From Panulirus ornatus (Eukaryota > Arthropoda > Malacostraca > Decapoda > Palinuridae), in NCBI RefSeq assembly GCF_036320965.1, contig NC_092269.1:32018343-32082342 (forward strand): 64,000 nucleotides of DNA, given 5' to 3'. Both the position numbers and the translations under genes were made by a program. Below the pieces are notes generated by a model. The model saw only the letters and a list, made by a program, of their open reading frames with translations. It did not search any database and was not told where the DNA came from. This document shows, in pieces, positions 59,421 to 64,000 of this stretch. Position 1 is the stretch's first letter. Each line of letters opens with the position of its first letter.

Positions 59421-60544
59421 AAGACCCTACCGTTTCTCCCTGGGGGCCTGCATCGCTATGCCATGACCAATACGGTTACAGAGCCTACCACAAGGCGGGT
59501 CACACTGTCCAAGACCACCTGATAAGGTAAGATAAGCGAAAGCCCATTTTTCATACCCAGGGCAACCGGCCCTTATCACCGGGAGGCACCTGGCATACTT
59601 AACCCACTATACTCTCACCAACACGATGGTCAATCGGTAGTATACTTTTTCCAGCATACTTCCCCTCAGTATATCCGTCATCTTAGACACGCAAATGTTC
59701 ACGACCATGGCACTACACCAAGGCATCTTATTTTCAGAATACATCTCCTTTTACACCGTCAATTACCTCATTCTTCACAATACATCACCACCTCCTCTAC
59801 AGCATAGACTACGTCATATCCAGATGGTCCTCTACATCACCTGAATATACTGGCCAAAAATGTACACCTTATTAACAACCAAAATACCAGCCATCTACAA
59901 CACCAGATGGCTACAAAATATTGTGTGCCACACTCTACATCTAACACTCATACACCGCATTCAGACCGTACACAAACTTATACAATACCCTTGGTATAAT
60001 GCACAACTAAAGCTCTACATCAAAATGCAGGGGGTTAATCTGTATCCTCAAGCCATTGTAGATTTAGATGTAAAATACGCGACCCATTTTCTAGGAGTGC
60101 ATTGTTGTGATATAATCATGAACAGGTATATCATCTGACGTTTACAATCATTCTTAACTCTTTCTTGATTACGATACAGTGTACGCACTCCTACGCTCTC
60201 TATATTTGCCTCCACCTGCCCACCCTAGCCATGTGCCCTTCATCCATACTACGACAGAAATGCTTTGTTTATGTAGACTCAAATACAGATTTTTTTTTCT
60301 TAAATTCTGAAACCCTTAATCATTTCATAAATCCTACCTTCCCAAAGGCAATACTGTCAACATGATTTAAAATGCATATATACAATGCGACGGCAAACAC
60401 ATTACGACTATATTAATTTTTCTTTGGCAGTGTAAGTAAATATACCTTATTAAGATAAAAAAAAATGGTCCATGTTTTGTGCAAATCCTTAAACTTGATC
60501 CAATTACATTTATGGTTTAGAAGATCAAAGAACTTAAGACTTTT
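59421..60544. other. 1.1 kb single-copy AT-rich DNA, no gene recognised
   Basis: The 92-codon ORF at 59860-60138 has no recognisable domain. The stretch is free of tandem repeats, unusual for this window. Confidence 0.45.
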
Positions 60545-60920
60545 GAGCACGACGGTACGATTCTTAAGCACGATGATACGATCCTTGAGCACGACGGTAC
60601 GATCCCTGAGCACGACAGTAACGATCCTTGAGCACGACGGTACGATCCTTGAGCACGACGATATGATCCTTGAGCACGACGGTACGATCCTTGAGCACGA
60701 CGATATGATCCTTGAGCACGACGGTACGATCCTTGAGCACGACGGTACGATCCTTGAGCACGACGGTACGATCCTTGAGCACGACGATATGATCCTTGAG
60801 CACGACGGTACGATGCTTAAGATGTGCGACCCTTGAGCACGACAGTACGACCCTTGAGCACGACAGTACGACCCTTGAACACGACAGTACGACCCTTGAG
60901 CACGACAGTACAACCTTCCA
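60545..60920 (-). repeat. Dispersed 21-bp minisatellite array (minus orientation)
   Basis: About 18 units of TTGAGCACGACGGTACGATC and one more base. Variants GATGATACG, GACGATATG and GACAGTACG occur in an interspersed pattern. Its reverse complement is the GGATCGTACCGTCGTGCTCA form of the family at 32735-33285. The right flank (60920-61060) holds AGTCAGGTCAGGGGGTCAAG, matching the flank at 31000-31075 and others. Confidence 0.95.
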
Positions 60921-61430
60921 GCACGGCGGTGAAGACTCTTGGATATGATGGCATGTGTGACCTCTTGACCTGACCCCGAACGAGTCAGGTCAGGGGGTCA
61001 AGCCATCGCCATCCACAGACCAGGAAATGAGGCCGTGGTCAAGTGTCGTACCGCCGCGGTCGTACACGCACGGAACGTCTCGCAACAGTCGTAAATGCGT
61101 GGAGTAGTCCCGTTCTTACCGACGATGACGTAACTAGTACCACCTCCTAACCACCCCCAATCACCCTATTTGCGACGACGACGGTGGTGGTGAAGTTACG
61201 TGAGGTATCGTAGCTCTGCCGTACGACATGCGTGGAGATCTATGCGCTACCGAAGTATAGCTTCATCACGGATACCACACCTCTGCCACGTACGACGATC
61301 ATTTTCATTTTGAAGGGAATTAACAGGTCGTCCGCTACCCGTTGATGCCACCGGGGAGTCAACGCTTTCCATGCACGTCCGTTGCCATCTATCTACTCTT
61401 CGAGTATGATGAACCCGGACCGACCCCCCC
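60921..61430. other. Gene-free stretch with family flank
   Basis: TTGACCTGACCCCGAAC and GAGTCAGGTCAGGGGGTCAA (about 60957-61003) form an imperfect inverted repeat next to the minisatellite. GTGTCGTACCGCCGCGGTCG near 61041 is a further single unit. Confidence 0.5.
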
Positions 61431-61486
61431 AAAAAAAATCTCGAACCCAGGTCCATAGAATGAGACTCTTGTCCATCAAAACGGAG

Positions 61487-61490
<4 letters not shown>
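61431..61490 (-). mobile_element. tRNA-like fragment with T-run (possible SINE or pseudogene)
   Basis: On the minus strand, GGACAAGAGTCTCATTCTAT is followed by GGACCTGGGTTCGAGATTTT, with a B-box-like GGTTCGA (61441-61448 region) and a run of eight T that would serve as a Pol III terminator. Acceptor-stem pairing was not evident. A tRNA-derived SINE head or tRNA pseudogene is my reading. Confidence 0.35.

Positions 61491-61531
<41 letters not shown>
61491..61531. repeat. (CA)n microsatellite
   Basis: About 41 bp of CA. Confidence 0.96.
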
Positions 61532-61533
<2 letters not shown>

Positions 61534-61566
61534 ACTTGCCAATGCCACATTAACTTCCACTCCGGT

Positions 61567-61617
61567 GAGGGAGGAGGAGGAGGAGGAGGAGGAGGAGGAG
61601 GAGGAGGAGGAGGAGGA
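61567..61617. repeat. (GAG)n microsatellite
   Basis: About 51 bp of GAG. Confidence 0.95.
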
Positions 61618-61639
61618 AGGGAGAAAATCACGCGCTGGT

Positions 61640-61641
<2 letters not shown>

Positions 61642-61704
<63 letters not shown>
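61642..61704. repeat. (CT)n microsatellite
   Basis: About 63 bp of CT. Confidence 0.97.
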
Positions 61705-61707
<3 letters not shown>

Positions 61708-62807
61708 CGCCAGAGGGGCCCCCCCACCCCCTCCCCAGCACTCTGATAATAAAACTTGACGGGCGATTTAATTTAGCGTCTTTAGCCCGTGTGTGCAAAC
61801 CTGCCGCGAAATTAAGATCTCGCCGGGGGTAGGGTTAAGGGGGGAGGAGGGTGTTTGAGATCGGCCATAGCCTTACTTTCCGTAGACCCACTTATATATT
61901 TTTACCTCCCTCGGCACCAGGGACTGGAGCAGGGAAGAATGTGATGCAGCGAGACGAATATCTGCGTGAGGGAGAGTAGATAAGAGAGGGAGAGGAGAGA
62001 GGAAGACGGAGGGAGGGAGAGGGAGATGGAGGGAGGGAGGAGCCGGTGTACATTACTGGGGAAGTTTTCGTTGGGCAGAACGCTGGCCGCCCAACCCCGC
62101 CCTGCCCTCACGCCCTTCTACGACACCCTACACCCTCCGTCACATGTGACGCTACCATACTACACTGTAGACCCTCCTCCTCCTCCTCCTCCTCCGTCCA
62201 CACAAAGGACACACCCACACACACACACACACACAGGTTACGATCCATGAGCGCTTCCTTGTCGTAACGGAGGAACGCAACGAGTACGTACCTCCCTCAC
62301 CCCAACAACCACCATGAACGGCGAAGTCTCCTCCACCTCTACCACAATCACAACCACGACTACTACCCCAAACTACCACACCTGCTTCGACCAACTAACG
62401 CGCCATACCTTACGACCGTTTCCGCTCCTCTCCTTCTAAAGTTACGACGCTCTTTACTACAACCACGGCTTTGTACAACACCTGACCTCCTTCTCAAGTT
62501 GCGATGCCCTTGCTACAGCTACGACGACAACACCCAATATGTTACAAGGACATAAAACGCTACCATTTCCTACCATCATTACGCCTATTGCGACGCCCAT
62601 TACTACTACCAACACATGACCACCGACACTACTACCAACAATTACTACAACTACAACTACAACTACTACAGTTGACGGGCCGCTGTCGGCCATGTACCAA
62701 GAAGAAGTACCGGGCCGTGGGCGCACGAGCCGACGGCCGGGCAAGGACATCAAAATGTCACAATAAAATATAGATGAGCGCTTGCTGGCCCGGGAGATTT
62801 TCACCCG

Positions 62808-62809
<2 letters not shown>
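61705..62809. other. 1.1 kb gene-free stretch with low-complexity patches
   Basis: A purine-rich GGGAGA patch at 61970-62040, TCC repeats at 62172-62195, a CA tract at 62215-62236, and ACTACAACT-type trinucleotide-like sequence at 62330-62675. No gene was recognised. Confidence 0.5.

Positions 62810-62888
<79 letters not shown>
62810..62888. repeat. (GA)n microsatellite
   Basis: About 79 bp of GA. Confidence 0.97.
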
Positions 62889-62891
<3 letters not shown>

Positions 62892-62938
62892 CACAACAGA
62901 TTACGAATGGTGGAACAACGAAACTTTGAAAGTAACAA

Positions 62939-63733
<795 letters not shown>

Positions 63734-63768
<35 letters not shown>

Positions 63769-63817
63769 CGCGCACCAACAGTAAGTATATTAACACTCAC
63801 GGGTCGGCAACTAGTCT

Positions 63818-63865
<48 letters not shown>
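63734..63865. repeat. (GT)n ... (CA)n inverted pair
   Basis: GT at 63734-63765 and CA at 63822-63865 are complementary across a 56-bp spacer and could form a hairpin. Confidence 0.93.
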
Positions 63866-63868
<3 letters not shown>

Positions 63869-64000
63869 AAGTACCCCTGGATAATCCTGTGTTGGGGCAA
63901 AATATCACACTCAGCACCAACCACACTACCAAGGAGCGACCACCACCTCCACTTCCACCACCACCACAACGTGAGACACAGTAAAACACGGGGGCGTATT
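63866..64000. other. Right-edge DNA, no gene seen
   Basis: A short CCACCACCTCC-type trinucleotide patch lies at 63939-63970. Confidence 0.4.

Overview
This is a eukaryotic, arthropod-type intergenic window dominated by repeats. I found no complete host gene, no rRNA, no functional tRNA and no CRISPR array. A decapod crustacean source is my inference. It rests on extremely dense dinucleotide microsatellites, many unrelated minisatellites, and interspersed repeats (a LINE tail with CGCTACCTCGC, a SINE-like unit, a TA-linked unit) of kinds I associate with lobster and crab genomes. I could not run a search to confirm it. By my own tally about 27 kb of the 64 kb (roughly two fifths) is tandem repeat.

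Layout. 1-5157: small repeats (an A-rich 90-bp triplet, a roughly 21-bp TTCAGATCT array, a 117/129-bp triplet, GT/CA/CT/TA tracts). 5158-10281: a 5.1-kb minisatellite of 247 units in two lengths (184 of 21 bp, 63 of 20 bp). 10282-13520: CT/CA tracts and a 147-bp duplication. 13520-16970: a nested transposon cluster made of a TA-linked repeat, a SINE-like element and a LINE whose 5' part is inverted. The only convincing protein-coding remains in the window are this LINE's apurinic-type endonuclease and reverse transcriptase, broken by the inversion and by frameshifts. 19350-19590 and 25110-25610: two 5'-truncated, inverted 3' ends of the same LINE family.

20450-42730: a long series of unrelated minisatellites with units of 26 to 107 bp, separated by GA/CT tracts and unique-looking DNA, with a triple AGGTCA direct repeat at 36323-36348. 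43198-53204: a 10-kb, 58-bp satellite in which 168 successive units keep perfect phase. 53205-64000: more minisatellites (21, 41, 56, about 28 and about 43 bp), a 34-base G run, and GA/CT/CA tracts.

How the pieces relate. The LINE and the SINE-like element end in almost the same hairpin-forming tail, which suggests the SINE borrows the LINE machinery. A 21-bp minisatellite motif, GGTCGTACCGTCGTGCTCAA plus one base, occurs at six or more separate places with related flanks, so it may have been carried by a dispersed element. Most other predicted ORFs are microsatellite or minisatellite translations and are not annotated as genes.
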